Part shown: piece after piece, positions 43,840 to 53,359 of the stretch | How the letters are laid out: each line of letters opens with the position of its first letter | Position numbering within the stretch: the stretch's first letter is position 1 | From: Thiohalocapsa sp. | GTDB taxonomy: Bacteria; Pseudomonadota; Gammaproteobacteria; Chromatiales; Chromatiaceae | DNA length: 64,000 bases | Direction: 5' to 3' | NCBI GenBank assembly: GCA_028277725.1 | Contig: JANQFX010000072.1 | Location: 1 to 64,000, forward strand | The notes under the pieces: generated by a model | The model's database searches: none | Told to the model about the DNA's origin: nothing | Seen by the model: only the letters and a program-made list of their open reading frames with translations | Made by a program: the position numbers and the translations under genes

Positions 43840-44543
43840 TCTAACTTGTGTCTTCCGTAATAGCTCTGCGGTGTTCAAAATCGACGTCGGCATGTGACCA
43901 AAGGCTCAGATGGCCGACCCACGCAATTACAGCAAGAATTGCGCCATTATTTGTTATTCCTATGTAAAACAGCGTCTTGTCGAATGATGGGATGCCGCGC
44001 AGGGCACAGAAGCGGCCAAACTGTAAAATTTCCTGACAGGTCGAAATGCCCGGCGACGCAACCCGGAACCGAGCAATGGCGCCTAAAATCATTGATAAAT
44101 CAAGGTTATTTGGGTCGTCTACTGTCGGCTGTCGGCTGTCGGCTGTCGGCTGTCGGAAAAACTGTAAAGAATCCTGACACCCGCGGCCCGTCCTCAGGTG
44201 CTTCGCCCCTTTGATCGCCACACCGCGCCCGAGACGGAGCAGTGCCTGGGCGGACGCCAAAGCGATGATCCAGCCAGCATTGCCCAGGCATCGGGTATCA
44301 CCGGGCTGCGTCCCCAACTGGGACCGCCGGCGTCCCCGGCGGCTCGCCATCGATGCGGCTCGAGGCCGCGTCGATGGCGTCGGGACAAGCAGCAGCCCGC
44401 AGACCGGGCAAGGTCCGCGCCAACGGTCAATCCCCTGCCAAAAGAGGCGCCGCCGCGAGCACTGCCGGCCCCGCAGTGCGGCGCTGGGTGGTGACTGACG
44501 CTCCCCAAGGTGACACGACAGCCGGCTCGGGTAAGATCCGCAG
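43840..44543. other. Intergenic stretch with 7-bp tandem repeat
   Basis: This 704-bp stretch lies between divergent genes. No gene is supported on either strand. It is AT-richer near 43860-44110, probably the promoter side of the DUF1566 gene. CTGTCGG is repeated five times in perfect tandem at 44122-44156, followed by a short A-run. The remainder (44200-44540) is GC-rich with no recognised motif. Confidence 0.55.
44122..44156. repeat. Tandem repeat, five copies of CTGTCGG
   Basis: Five perfect 7-bp units in a row. A 7-bp unit outside a reading frame can vary in copy number by slippage. It lies upstream of the Rpn-family gene (about 390 bp) and of the divergent DUF1566 gene (about 280 bp). 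Confidence 0.9.
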
Positions 44544-45527
44544 ATGGCTCAGATCGGCACCCCGCACGACCGCTTCTTCCGCGAGACCTTCTCCCGTATC
44601 GAGATCGCGCGTGACTTCCTCAGCCTGCAACTGCCGGCGCCGCTGCTGGCCGAGTTGGACCTATCGGCTCTGGAGATCGGCAAGGACACCTACGTCACCA
44701 AGGAACTGAGCGAGTCCTTTTCCGACCTGGTCTACCGGGTGCCCTTCGGCGAGCAGGCCCTGCACGTCTATCTGCTGTTCGAGCACAAGAGCACGCCTGA
44801 ATACTGGACCCTGCTGCAACTCCTGCGCTACGTCGTGCTCGGTGGCGAGCAATATCGCAAGCAACAGCCTCGGTCACGCCACCTCCCGCCGGTCTACCCG
44901 CTGGTGCTCTACCACGGCCGGGAACAATGGCATGCTCCCCGCACCTTCCACGAACTGGTCTCACCGCTGCCGGAGGTGCTGCGCCCCTTCGTGCCGCAGT
45001 TCCGCTACGCCCTGCACGACATCTCCCCGCGCAGCAGCACCGAGATCAAAGGCGAGGTGCTGACCCGCTTGGTTCAACAGGCCCTGCGCCATATCCACAG
45101 CGACCAACCCGCGGCGCGCCTGCGCGAGCATCTGCGCCTGATCGCGCAAGTGCTGGACAAGGCCACCGCCCTGGAAATCCTCGAAGCCCTGTTGCGTTAC
45201 TATGTGCAGGGCACCGGCCGGCTGGACGAGCGCCAGGTCCGGCAAGTCATGCAAACCATGCCGAAAGGTGACGATCTGATGCAGACCTTCATCGAAGACT
45301 ATATCGAACAGGGCGTGCGCAAGGGCATGCAACGGGGCGTGCAACAGGGCGTGCAACAGGGCGTGCAACAGGCCGAAGCGTCAACGTTGTTACGGCAAAT
45401 GCAACGGAAATTCGGCCGCCTCTCCGACCCCGTGCGTGCGCGTATCGAGTCCGCGGATCACGCCACGCTGTCGATCTGGCTCGACCGCATCCTCGATGCA
45501 GAGCGCATCGAGGACGTGATGAGCTAA
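44544..45527 (+). CDS. Rpn-family recombination-promoting nuclease / putative transposase
   Basis: A 327-residue protein of the Rpn (transposase_31) family. '[20 protein letters not shown]' opens the PD-(D/E)xK nuclease domain. '[23 protein letters not shown]' contains the catalytic D and E-x-K-like residues, and '[21 protein letters not shown]' is diagnostic. The C-terminal '[18 protein letters not shown]' to 'WLDRIL' is the DUF4351-type helical tail. Between them lies a GVQQ repeat encoded by three perfect 12-bp units (45336-45371) plus degenerate ones. Rpn proteins promote RecA-independent recombination and may act in defence. It looks full length. Confidence 0.9.
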   Translation: MAQIGTPHDRFFRETFSRIEIARDFLSLQLPAPLLAELDLSALEIGKDTYVTKELSESFSDLVYRVPFGEQALHVYLLFEHKSTPEYWTLLQLLRYVVLGGEQYRKQQPRSRHLPPVYPLVLYHGREQWHAPRTFHELVSPLPEVLRPFVPQFRYALHDISPRSSTEIKGEVLTRLVQQALRHIHSDQPAARLREHLRLIAQVLDKATALEILEALLRYYVQGTGRLDERQVRQVMQTMPKGDDLMQTFIEDYIEQGVRKGMQRGVQQGVQQGVQQAEASTLLRQMQRKFGRLSDPVRARIESADHATLSIWLDRILDAERIEDVMS

Positions 45528-45718
45528 TCTCGAGTGCTCGGCTCGGGCAGCATTCGCTTCCCAACCCGAGCTGCACGGTGTTTTCGTGCTGATCGAGCGG
45601 CTTGTCGTCGGCGGGGCTCGATAGCGCGCCGAGGGTTTCAGAGCGTCTGCTAGCCGACGGAGATGGCCCATCGCTCGACGAGGACGCTCCGATACATCTG
45701 TAGGCGCCGCATAGGCGC

Positions 45719-46714
45719 TCAGTCGTTGGCGACGCCGTGGGGCACGTGCCCGGTCGCCACCCTGCCCCGGGCCTCCTCGCAGTGGCGCTCCTGGTCGTCG
45801 AAGAAGATATCCGCGTCGAAGGCATCGAGGAAGGGCGCCTTCGACAACCCGCCGAGGAACAACGCCTCATCGATACGGATTCCCCATGCGCGTAGCGTGC
45901 GGATCACACGCTCGTGGGACGGCGCACCGCGTGCGGTGATGAGCGCGGTGCGCAGGGGCGCGGCCTCCGTCTCGGCCCCGAACAACGCCTGGATCCGGTG
46001 CACCGCCGACAGAAAGCCCTTGAAGGGGCCCGCGGACAGGGGTACGGAGGCATCGGCGACCTCACGCGCATGAAAGGCCACCAGCCCCTCGCTGCGAAAG
46101 ACCCGCTCGGACTCGTCGGAGAACAGCACGGCATCGCCGTCGAAGGCGATGCGTAGTGGCGAATCTGCGTGCTCGCCGTTCCTTGCTGGTGCGGGCAGCA
46201 GGGTGGCGGCGGCACAGCCGGCGGCCAATGCCTGCCGGACGTCCGTCGGGTCCGCCGACAGGAATAGCTGGGCGCCGAACGCGCCCACGTAGCGATAGGG
46301 ACTGGTGCCGCCGGTGAAGACCGCACGGGTGATGTCAAGACCGTGGTGGCGTATGGAGTTGAAGACCCTAAGCCCGGTGTCGGAGCTGTTGCGCGACAAC
46401 AGGATGACCTCGACCCGCCCCGCGTCACCGAGACGCTCGTTGAGGCCCAGGAGCTTCTGCACCAGCCGAAAGGCGACACCCGGTTCCAGGACGTCGTTCT
46501 CGCGCGCCATCTGGTAGGCATGATAGGCGGCGACACCCTGCTCGACGAAGACGCGATGGGATTCATCGAGATCGAACAGCGCCCGGGAGGAGATGGCGAT
46601 GACGAGCTGGATACGCTCCACTTGGGAAGCGCCCTGCACGGCGGGTCGGGGGGTTGAACTGGCGGAGATTCCCAACGGAGCGAGGTTTGGAGCGCTTCCG
46701 GACGAGTCGGGCAT
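45719..46714 (-). CDS. 5'-nucleotidase (pfam06189 family)
   Basis: A 331-residue protein whose blocks match the bacterial 5'-nucleotidase family: 'LVIAISSRALFDLDESHRVF', 'VEVILLSRNSSDTGLRVFNSI', 'AVFTGGTSPYRYV', 'LFLSADPTDVRQAL', 'RIAFDGDAVLFSDESERVF' (HAD-like aspartate motif) and 'ADIFFDDQERH'. It should dephosphorylate nucleoside monophosphates in the cytoplasm. The N-terminal 30 residues are Ser/Pro-rich and may be an over-extended start, but no better ATG lies before the conserved part. No operon partner is obvious. Confidence 0.87.
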   Translation of the reverse strand: MPDSSGSAPNLAPLGISASSTPRPAVQGASQVERIQLVIAISSRALFDLDESHRVFVEQGVAAYHAYQMARENDVLEPGVAFRLVQKLLGLNERLGDAGRVEVILLSRNSSDTGLRVFNSIRHHGLDITRAVFTGGTSPYRYVGAFGAQLFLSADPTDVRQALAAGCAAATLLPAPARNGEHADSPLRIAFDGDAVLFSDESERVFRSEGLVAFHAREVADASVPLSAGPFKGFLSAVHRIQALFGAETEAAPLRTALITARGAPSHERVIRTLRAWGIRIDEALFLGGLSKAPFLDAFDADIFFDDQERHCEEARGRVATGHVPHGVAND

Positions 46715-46740
46715 GTGCGCAGTCGCTCGCGACGCAGCCG

Positions 46741-47295
46741 CTACCAGGGCATGAAGGAATTGATGAAGTGCATCGGCCGGCCCATGCTGCGGTTCATCAT
46801 GCCGAGGTCGTCTCGCATGTTCGCCGTCGTATAGGTCATGGACTGGACGGACTGGTCCAGGCCCTGCATGGTCGTCAGCATCGGTTCCAGCACGCTCACA
46901 TCACGGGCCATGGAATCCACGCCGACGGCCATGGTGCGGACGTTGGAAGTCATCTGGCCCATGTTGTCGGAAATCGACTGCATATTGCTGGCCATGACCG
47001 TCATGTTCGAGTCGACGCTGATCGCGAGGTAATGCACGTCCTTCGCGAGGCTGAATACGAGGTAGAACCCGTAGGCGGCGAGTATGATGAACGCGAACAG
47101 CGACGGGTAGACGATGAGCTCCCATCGCCGCGCACTGTTCTCGAAGGCCTGCGAGAGCCGATCCATCGCGTAGGCATTGGTTTGGACATCGCTGCTCTCG
47201 GTTTGGGCGTCGGAGTCGTCCACCTGCCCTTTCTGCGGCAGCGAGTGCGAGCCGCCGGCCCCGTCACCGCCGGGATCTGATGAAGAATGCGCCAT
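46741..47295 (-). CDS. Conserved hypothetical single-pass membrane protein with coiled coil
   Basis: A 184-residue protein of unknown function. A Ser/Gly/Asp-rich cytoplasmic N-terminus of about 55 residues leads into one transmembrane helix ('YPSLFAFIILAAYGFYLVF', about 63-82). After it comes a periplasmic region rich in Met, Ser, Asn and Thr with heptad-like spacing ('MTVMASNMQSISDNMGQM', 'MTSNVRTMAVGVDSMARDV') that should form a coiled coil, resembling the helical hairpins of chemoreceptor-like proteins without a signalling domain. It may oligomerise; no catalytic motif is present. Confidence 0.72.
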   Translation of the reverse strand: MAHSSSDPGGDGAGGSHSLPQKGQVDDSDAQTESSDVQTNAYAMDRLSQAFENSARRWELIVYPSLFAFIILAAYGFYLVFSLAKDVHYLAISVDSNMTVMASNMQSISDNMGQMTSNVRTMAVGVDSMARDVSVLEPMLTTMQGLDQSVQSMTYTTANMRDDLGMMNRSMGRPMHFINSFMPW

Positions 47296-47493
47296 GATCT
47301 CGTCCGCCTCGATCTCTGCTCGTTATTCTCTCAGGTGCGGCCGAACCCTTGTCGCACGCCTTAGGACTAAGGCCCGCCGACCTGGGAAAGAACGGCCGAC
47401 CTTGCCAAAGTTCCACCCCAAAGCCTAACACAAACCTCAGATTTCTCATCCCACGCCACGGTTCCAGGGCGCGCCCACGGCTCGGAGATCGTT

Positions 47494-48126
47494 TCAGCTC
47501 AGCAGGTGCGGAAAGACGGCTGCAGCCAGCGCATAGAACTCCTTGGCACCCTTACCCCGAGGTTCGAGCTCGAACACCGCGAGCCCTTCGCTGAAGGAAC
47601 GCCGAAAGACCGTACGCTGAGACAATCTCGGCTTGATGAATCGTATATCGGGCAAGGAAACCAGCGCTGCCGCGGCCTCGTTGGTTTCGCGCACGGCGTG
47701 ATGTGTGTCGCCCCGGTTGATGAAACCGATGAGCTCGACCGGCTTGGGCTGCTCGACCGAGCGGACCAAGCGAACAAAGCGCTGCGTGGACCAGATATCC
47801 GCCTGCGACGGCGGCACCGGTACCACGACACGGTCGCACAGGGACAAGGCCGTGCGCACGGCATCCATATCGGCGGTACCGATATCGATGAGCGTCTCCT
47901 CGTGCTCGGCGAGACCGCTCGCCGACAGGGCGCTGGCATCACGAACGAGCAAGTCGGGCTGGAAGCCCTCCTCCGCGCGCACCTCGACGACGTCCGTGAG
48001 CGTCGCCTGCGGGTCCGCGTCGATCAGCTGCACGTCGACCTCGGCCATCGCGAGCCAGACCCCGAGATTGAAGGTCAGGGTGCTCTTCCCGGACCCACCC
48101 TTCAGGGTCCCTATCACGGTGATCAT
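47494..48126 (-). CDS. Orphan ParA/MinD-family ATPase
   Basis: A 210-residue P-loop ATPase of the short ParA type. The deviant Walker A is 'KGGSGKST' (residues 9-16) with both signature lysines, 'LIDADPQATLTDV' is Walker A'/switch I, and 'ETLIDIGTAD' is the Walker B region. ATG 48126 is chosen because GAGGAA lies about 9 nt upstream and the P-loop then sits at the usual N-terminal position; the frame is open to 48186. No parB or parS-like gene adjoins, so it more likely positions a cell-surface or cytosolic complex than a chromosome. Confidence 0.88.
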   Translation of the reverse strand: MITVIGTLKGGSGKSTLTFNLGVWLAMAEVDVQLIDADPQATLTDVVEVRAEEGFQPDLLVRDASALSASGLAEHEETLIDIGTADMDAVRTALSLCDRVVVPVPPSQADIWSTQRFVRLVRSVEQPKPVELIGFINRGDTHHAVRETNEAAAALVSLPDIRFIKPRLSQRTVFRRSFSEGLAVFELEPRGKGAKEFYALAAAVFPHLLS

Positions 48127-48195
48127 CGCCGAGGGTTCCTCATGCAATCGGGCAAATGTCGGCAGCCTGGAAGGTCTCTGGACCACGCGCTGCGA

Positions 48196-49029
48196 CTAGG
48201 GTCCGCTTCGGTAGTAGCGGCGATAGAAATCATCCCCTGGAGCATCCGGCTCATAGCCGAAGGAGCCATCACGCTCCGGTGCTCCCGACCGACCCGAGCG
48301 CCGATGACGGTCCGGATCGACGAACCTCGGGTCCGTGGCGTCCCCGCGCTGACGCTCTCGCTCGCGTTCCGTCAGCGGCCGAAACCGAAAACCATGGCCC
48401 GTATCGTCCCGATATCGCCGCTCGATGGTCGGGTCGTTGCGGAACCTATAGCGTGGCTGCGCGGCACGATCCGGCCAAGTTCGCCCGCGCGCCGCTGGAT
48501 CGCGAAAACGGTCCTCTGAGTACAGATCCCTCGTCGTACTGCCGCGACCATAGGGATCACCGTAGTCGTCCTGGCCGCGTGGCTGCGCCCAGTCGGGGGC
48601 GCCGTAGCCGTCGGGTGACATGGGAGGCCGCTCCGAGTCCATCCTGCGACCGCGGGTATCGCGGCGTTCGTCATCCGGGTATTGGCCGACAGCAGGCGCA
48701 TCACCAGCGCGGTCGCGCCATCTCGACCAAGTCTCCCCGTAGCCATGGTCTTGTCCATACCGAGACGGGGAGTCGCTGCCGTAGGAAGGAACATAGCTGT
48801 CCAGCGTGCCCGTGAAGGACCCGCCGTAACCAGACCCGCCATAGGGCGCGGCGGGCGACTCGAACCCGTAGCCGCCATCGCTCCAGCCGGAGCGCGACTC
48901 GGCCGACCACCCACTGCCCTGGTTGTACCAACCAGGGTCCGGCGCCCCGTAGATGTCATCCGCGGTCAGCGGACTCGCCAGGAAGGCGCCGGGGGAGAGA
49001 CAGAGGATCAGGGCAAGCGCTCGCTGCAT
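48196..49029 (-). CDS. Secreted low-complexity Gly/Tyr/Arg/Asp-rich protein
   Basis: A 277-residue protein of unknown function. A signal peptide ('ALALILCLSPGAFLASP') is followed by low-complexity sequence. The first part is rich in Gly, Ser and Tyr ('GGYGFESPAAPYGGSGYGG'); the second is rich in Arg, Asp and Pro with RYR/DR motifs ('RERERQRGDATDPRFVDPDR'). It ends in 'FYRRYYRSGP'. Such composition suggests an intrinsically disordered envelope or extracellular protein. ATG 49029 is preferred over GTG 49038. It is followed 69 bp later by the ParA gene in the same direction. Confidence 0.6.
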   Translation of the reverse strand: MQRALALILCLSPGAFLASPLTADDIYGAPDPGWYNQGSGWSAESRSGWSDGGYGFESPAAPYGGSGYGGSFTGTLDSYVPSYGSDSPSRYGQDHGYGETWSRWRDRAGDAPAVGQYPDDERRDTRGRRMDSERPPMSPDGYGAPDWAQPRGQDDYGDPYGRGSTTRDLYSEDRFRDPAARGRTWPDRAAQPRYRFRNDPTIERRYRDDTGHGFRFRPLTERERERQRGDATDPRFVDPDRHRRSGRSGAPERDGSFGYEPDAPGDDFYRRYYRSGP

Positions 49030-49158
49030 GTACAACACCGAAAAGGGGTTCGTCCATTGTGAAAAGGCGGCCCCACCGACGGGGCCTCCATCCTCAGTCT
49101 AGTCCGCCAATGGACTCGCGACGGTCGACCCACGCCGATCGGTTCCGAGTTGACTCGC

Positions 49159-52100
49159 TCAACCCGCGTCGTCCGTCTTCAGGCGAATGCCGCGGCGCCC
49201 TGCCTTCTTCTTCACTTTCGCGACCTTCGGGGTAGCGGAGGTCTTCTTGCTGGCGGTACCGGCGCGCTTGGTGGTCTTCTTGCTTGTGGCCCGCGACTTG
49301 GCCGCCGATTTCTTGGCCTGACCCATGGTGCCATCAGACGCCGGAGACGGTTTCTCATCGGCGGTCGGCTGAGCTTCCCACTGCATCGAATCGATTGTGC
49401 TCGGGTCAGCCTCGTTGGGCTGGATCTGGTTGGGCTGGGCAGGAGCTGGTGCGGATGTGGCTTCCGCATCGGCTTCGGCGTGGAGTGCATTGCGGACCCT
49501 GGAGTCCGGCGCAACGCTGTCCGCCGCCCTGGGTGCCGCCTGATCCGCGCGCCCCATCGGCCGCTGTGCCGACCTTGTCTGTCCGCCGGCCAGCTGTCGC
49601 TTCAGGCCGTCGAATAGCAGCAGGAACGGGGCCCGAACGACATAGAACAGCATCATCAGCGTTCCGGTCACCTTGCTCCAAGCCGCGGACGGTTCCCCGC
49701 CGTGCGCACCAGTATCCCGCGACGGTGCATTGTCACTATCGTCGATGAGGGACTCGGCACAGGGCACCGTGGTTCCGGGGGGCGCACTGGCCACCGCCAC
49801 CTCGCAGAGGTCGCGGCTTGCGGCGACGCAGCCGAGCGGAATCACGATCAGCGTCAGCAGGGTCGAGACCAGCACGCCGGAGGACAGGGAAATCGCCATC
49901 CCCTGGAAGATCGGGTCCGTGAAGATGACGCTCGAGCCCGCGACCAGTGCCAGCGCGGTGATCACGATGGGTCGGGTTCGGGTCTTACAGGCCCGGATCA
50001 CGGCCTCGGCCACAGGCACACCCTTCTGCACCTCGTGGATCGAGAAGTCCACCAGCAGGATCGAGTTTCGGACGATGATGCCGGCCAGCGCGATCCAGCC
50101 GATCATCGAGGTCGCCGTGAACTCACCACCGAGCCCGAGCTGGAACATCAGCCAATGGGCCGGAATGATCCCGAGCAGGGTCAACGGGATCGGGGCCATG
50201 ATGACCAGCGGGATACGGAAGTTGCCGAACTCCCAGACCACAAGGACATAGATCAGCACCAACGCCACGCCGAAGGCGGCGCCCATGTCGCGGAAGGTCT
50301 CGTAGGTCACGGTCCATTCGCCGCCCCATTCGAACCCGGCCACCAGGTCGTTCGGCGGCGGCCCAAGCCAGTAGCCCTTCGGCGCCGTGCCATCGGGTGC
50401 GACATAGCCGGGTTCCTTGATGCTGTCCTTCACCTGGAGCATGGCATAGACGGGAGCAGCCAGGTCGCCGCCGACGTCGGCCACGACATACTCCACGGCA
50501 CGGAGATCCTTACGATACAGGATCGGGTCTTCCGGTACCCGCTCGAATCGACCCAGTTCCCGCAGGGGCACCGTGAACCCGGCGCTGGAGCGGATGGGTA
50601 GGTCGCCCAGGCGGTCGATCTGGGACCGCTCTGCCAGCGGGACCTGGATGACGATGTTCACCGGCTCGTGCCCGGCGCGCATCTTCACATCGCCGAGCGT
50701 GGTGCCGCCCAGGGCCATGGACAGATTCTGGTTGATGGTATCCACCGAGATGCCGCGGCGCACGGCCTTCTCGGTGTCGACGTCGAAGCGCCAAAAGTCG
50801 AACGCCTCGCGGATGTAGTTGTCGACGTCCCTAGTGCTCTCCGCGCGCTCGAAGAACTCGGTCAGGTCATGCGCGAACTCGCGCCGCACCTCGGCGTTGG
50901 GGCCGTGCACCTCCGCGACCACGGATTGGAGCACCGGCGGGCCGGGTGGCATCTCGACGACGGACATGGCCGCGCCGCTCTCCTCCGCCAGGGGTTTCAG
51001 CAGCTCGCGCGCCTCGACCGCGATCTCGTGGCTCGAGCGATCGCGCTTCTTCTTGTTCTTGAGCTGCACCTGCAGCTCGCCCTGCCAAGGTTTGTCGCGC
51101 AGGTAGTAGTGGCGGACCATGCCGTTGAAATCGAAGGGGCGCGCCGTGCCGGCATAGAGCTGGATGGCCGTCACCTCCGGCATGGTGCGGATCTTCTCGG
51201 CCATCTGGTGCGCGAGGTTGGCCGTGACCGGCAGGGCCGTGCCCTCCGGCATGTCCAGCACCACGGAGAACTCGGGCTTGTTGTCCAGCGGCAGCATCTT
51301 GACCGGCACCCACTGGAAGTAGAAGAAGGCGCAGGTGAAGAGGAATGTGCCCCAGAGAACGGATTTGAACAGCAGACGCTTACGCCTCTCCTCGATCAGC
51401 GGCATCAGGACGGCGACATAGAGCTTTTCCAGCCACTCGGCCTCGCGGTGCTCACGTTTCTCGGCGACCTCGAGATAGCGCATGGAGGGCCGAAGCCACT
51501 TGGATATGGCCAGGTAGGGCGTGAACACGAAGGCCGCGAACAGCGAGATCAGCATGGCCACCGATCCCAGAACCGGGATCGGCATCATGTAGGGCCCCAT
51601 CATGCCGCTGACGAAGCCCATGGGCAGCAGCGCCGCAATGACGGTGAAGGTGGCCAGGATGGTCGGGTTGCCGACCTCGCGCACCGCATCGACGGCCGTG
51701 TGGTCGTCGGTCCGGCCCTCTTCCAGCCAGCGGCGGTAGATGTTCTCGACCACGACGATCGCGTCGTCCACCAGGATGCCGATGGAGAAGATCAGCGCGA
51801 ACAGACTGACGCGGTCGATGGTGTACTCAGTGATCCAGGCCATGAAGATGGTCATGAGCAGGACCACCGGGATGACCAAAAGCACGACGATGGCGGGTTT
51901 GAGCGCCCGGAACGCCATCAGTACCAGTAGGAAGACGAAGAAGGTGGCGATGAACAGCTTCTTGATCAGATCCGAGACCTTCTCGTTGGCGGTCTCGCCG
52001 TAGTTGCGCGTGATGCTGACCTCGACGTTATTCGGGATGCGCCCCCCCTTGAGCTCCTCGACCTTGTCGATGATGGCGTTCGCGACCGTGACGCCGTTGG

Positions 52101-53109
52101 TCAGCTCCTTCTTGGCGATGGCGATGGTAACCGCAGGTACTCCATTCGCCTCGATAGTCTCCGCCGCGGCGGGTCCGCTGTAGTACGCAACCAGTTGTTT
52201 GGCGTCCTCGGGGGCGCGGCGCACCTGGGCCACGTCGTAGACGTAGATGGGGATCTCATTGTGTGTGCCGACCACCAGACGGGAGATCTCGTCAGCGTTC
52301 CGGAGAAAGGAGCCCGTCGTCACCGAGAAGTGCGAGCCGCTGGACTCGACACCGCCGGCGGTGGCCTCGGAATTCGCGGTCTGGATGGTATGCGCGACGT
52401 CACCGAGGCTGATGCGATAACCGGATAGCCGCTCCGGGAAGGCGTCGACTGTGATCTGATCCCGCCTGCCGCCGACGATGAAGGCATTGCCGGTATCGGG
52501 CACTTCCTTCAGCATCTGCAACACGTCCTGGGCCAGCAGCCGCAGCTGGCCGTCATCCACATCCGGACGTCCATCTCCGTCGACATCCTTGGCCCAGAGG
52601 GTCAGGGTCACGATGGGAACGTCGTCGATGCCCTTGCTCTTGACCAGCGGCGGCATCACCCCGGGTGGGATCTTGTCCATGTTCGAGGCGAGCTTGTCGT
52701 TCACCTTGACCAGCGACGGACCCATGTCCTCGCCCACCTCGAACTGTACGGTGACAATGCCCTGACCGCGCTCCGCCGCCGAGTAGACGTGGTCGACGCC
52801 AGGGATCTCACTGATCAGCCGCTCCAGCGGCTGCATCGCCAGGCTGCTCACCTGCTCCGCCGACGCCCCCGGGTACTGCACCATGATATCGATCATGGGC
52901 ACCGAGATCTGCGGGTCTTCCTGGCGCGGCGTGGCGATGAGGCCGAGCAGGCCCATCATCAGCATTGCCACATAGAACAACGGCGACAGGGGCGAGCGAA
53001 TGAAGAAACGCGCCGTGCGCCCGGCCAGGCCGAGGCTCTCCTCGTCGTAGGGCGGTTCGGCCTTGGTGGTCCCGGCGATGTTGTTCTGCGGGCTGTCGTC
53101 CTGGCTCAT
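49159..53109 (-). CDS. RND efflux permease (AcrB/MexF-like) with lysine-rich C-terminal extension
   Basis: About 1316 residues. The body has the usual 12 helices and two large periplasmic loops: 'SPLSPLFYVAMLMMGLLGLIA' (TM1), 'GILVDDAIVVVENIYRRW' (TM4, the paired aspartates of proton relay), 'MGFVSGMMGPYM', and the second-half repeat 'MIGWIALAGIIVRNSILLVDF'. It pumps substrates across the envelope with the adaptor encoded next to it. After the last helix come about 230 extra residues with another hydrophobic segment ('MMLFYVVRAPFLLLF') and a tail of about 45 residues dominated by Lys, Arg, Ala and Thr (e.g. 'AKKSAAKSRATSKKTTKRAG'). Such a tail is not usual for RND pumps. Confidence 0.9.
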   Translation of the reverse strand: MSQDDSPQNNIAGTTKAEPPYDEESLGLAGRTARFFIRSPLSPLFYVAMLMMGLLGLIATPRQEDPQISVPMIDIMVQYPGASAEQVSSLAMQPLERLISEIPGVDHVYSAAERGQGIVTVQFEVGEDMGPSLVKVNDKLASNMDKIPPGVMPPLVKSKGIDDVPIVTLTLWAKDVDGDGRPDVDDGQLRLLAQDVLQMLKEVPDTGNAFIVGGRRDQITVDAFPERLSGYRISLGDVAHTIQTANSEATAGGVESSGSHFSVTTGSFLRNADEISRLVVGTHNEIPIYVYDVAQVRRAPEDAKQLVAYYSGPAAAETIEANGVPAVTIAIAKKELTNGVTVANAIIDKVEELKGGRIPNNVEVSITRNYGETANEKVSDLIKKLFIATFFVFLLVLMAFRALKPAIVVLLVIPVVLLMTIFMAWITEYTIDRVSLFALIFSIGILVDDAIVVVENIYRRWLEEGRTDDHTAVDAVREVGNPTILATFTVIAALLPMGFVSGMMGPYMMPIPVLGSVAMLISLFAAFVFTPYLAISKWLRPSMRYLEVAEKREHREAEWLEKLYVAVLMPLIEERRKRLLFKSVLWGTFLFTCAFFYFQWVPVKMLPLDNKPEFSVVLDMPEGTALPVTANLAHQMAEKIRTMPEVTAIQLYAGTARPFDFNGMVRHYYLRDKPWQGELQVQLKNKKKRDRSSHEIAVEARELLKPLAEESGAAMSVVEMPPGPPVLQSVVAEVHGPNAEVRREFAHDLTEFFERAESTRDVDNYIREAFDFWRFDVDTEKAVRRGISVDTINQNLSMALGGTTLGDVKMRAGHEPVNIVIQVPLAERSQIDRLGDLPIRSSAGFTVPLRELGRFERVPEDPILYRKDLRAVEYVVADVGGDLAAPVYAMLQVKDSIKEPGYVAPDGTAPKGYWLGPPPNDLVAGFEWGGEWTVTYETFRDMGAAFGVALVLIYVLVVWEFGNFRIPLVIMAPIPLTLLGIIPAHWLMFQLGLGGEFTATSMIGWIALAGIIVRNSILLVDFSIHEVQKGVPVAEAVIRACKTRTRPIVITALALVAGSSVIFTDPIFQGMAISLSSGVLVSTLLTLIVIPLGCVAASRDLCEVAVASAPPGTTVPCAESLIDDSDNAPSRDTGAHGGEPSAAWSKVTGTLMMLFYVVRAPFLLLFDGLKRQLAGGQTRSAQRPMGRADQAAPRAADSVAPDSRVRNALHAEADAEATSAPAPAQPNQIQPNEADPSTIDSMQWEAQPTADEKPSPASDGTMGQAKKSAAKSRATSKKTTKRAGTASKKTSATPKVAKVKKKAGRRGIRLKTDDAG

Positions 53110-53359
53110 AGCTCGAATGCGGATTCTCTGGTGTTGAGAGCGAGGCGCGCCCGCGGTGGGTGACGCCTCCGCCAATGTCTCGTGACCTATTGGATGCTAG
53201 GTGGCAGGTTCTGCTGCCGGGGCCATCTGACGGTGGTGACTGCAACCAGGGCGACGGTGACTACAGCTCGCGACCTCCGGCAGAGGTCTGACGAGCCGGA
53301 GCAGATCACGGCGTTGGTTGCGACGCGGACGGCCCAGCCACCACGGGGTGCCGCCGCGG

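Noticed and set aside
44122..44156. Possible CRISPR-like array because of short tandem repeats.
   Set aside because: Units are 7 bp with no spacers; this is a simple tandem repeat.
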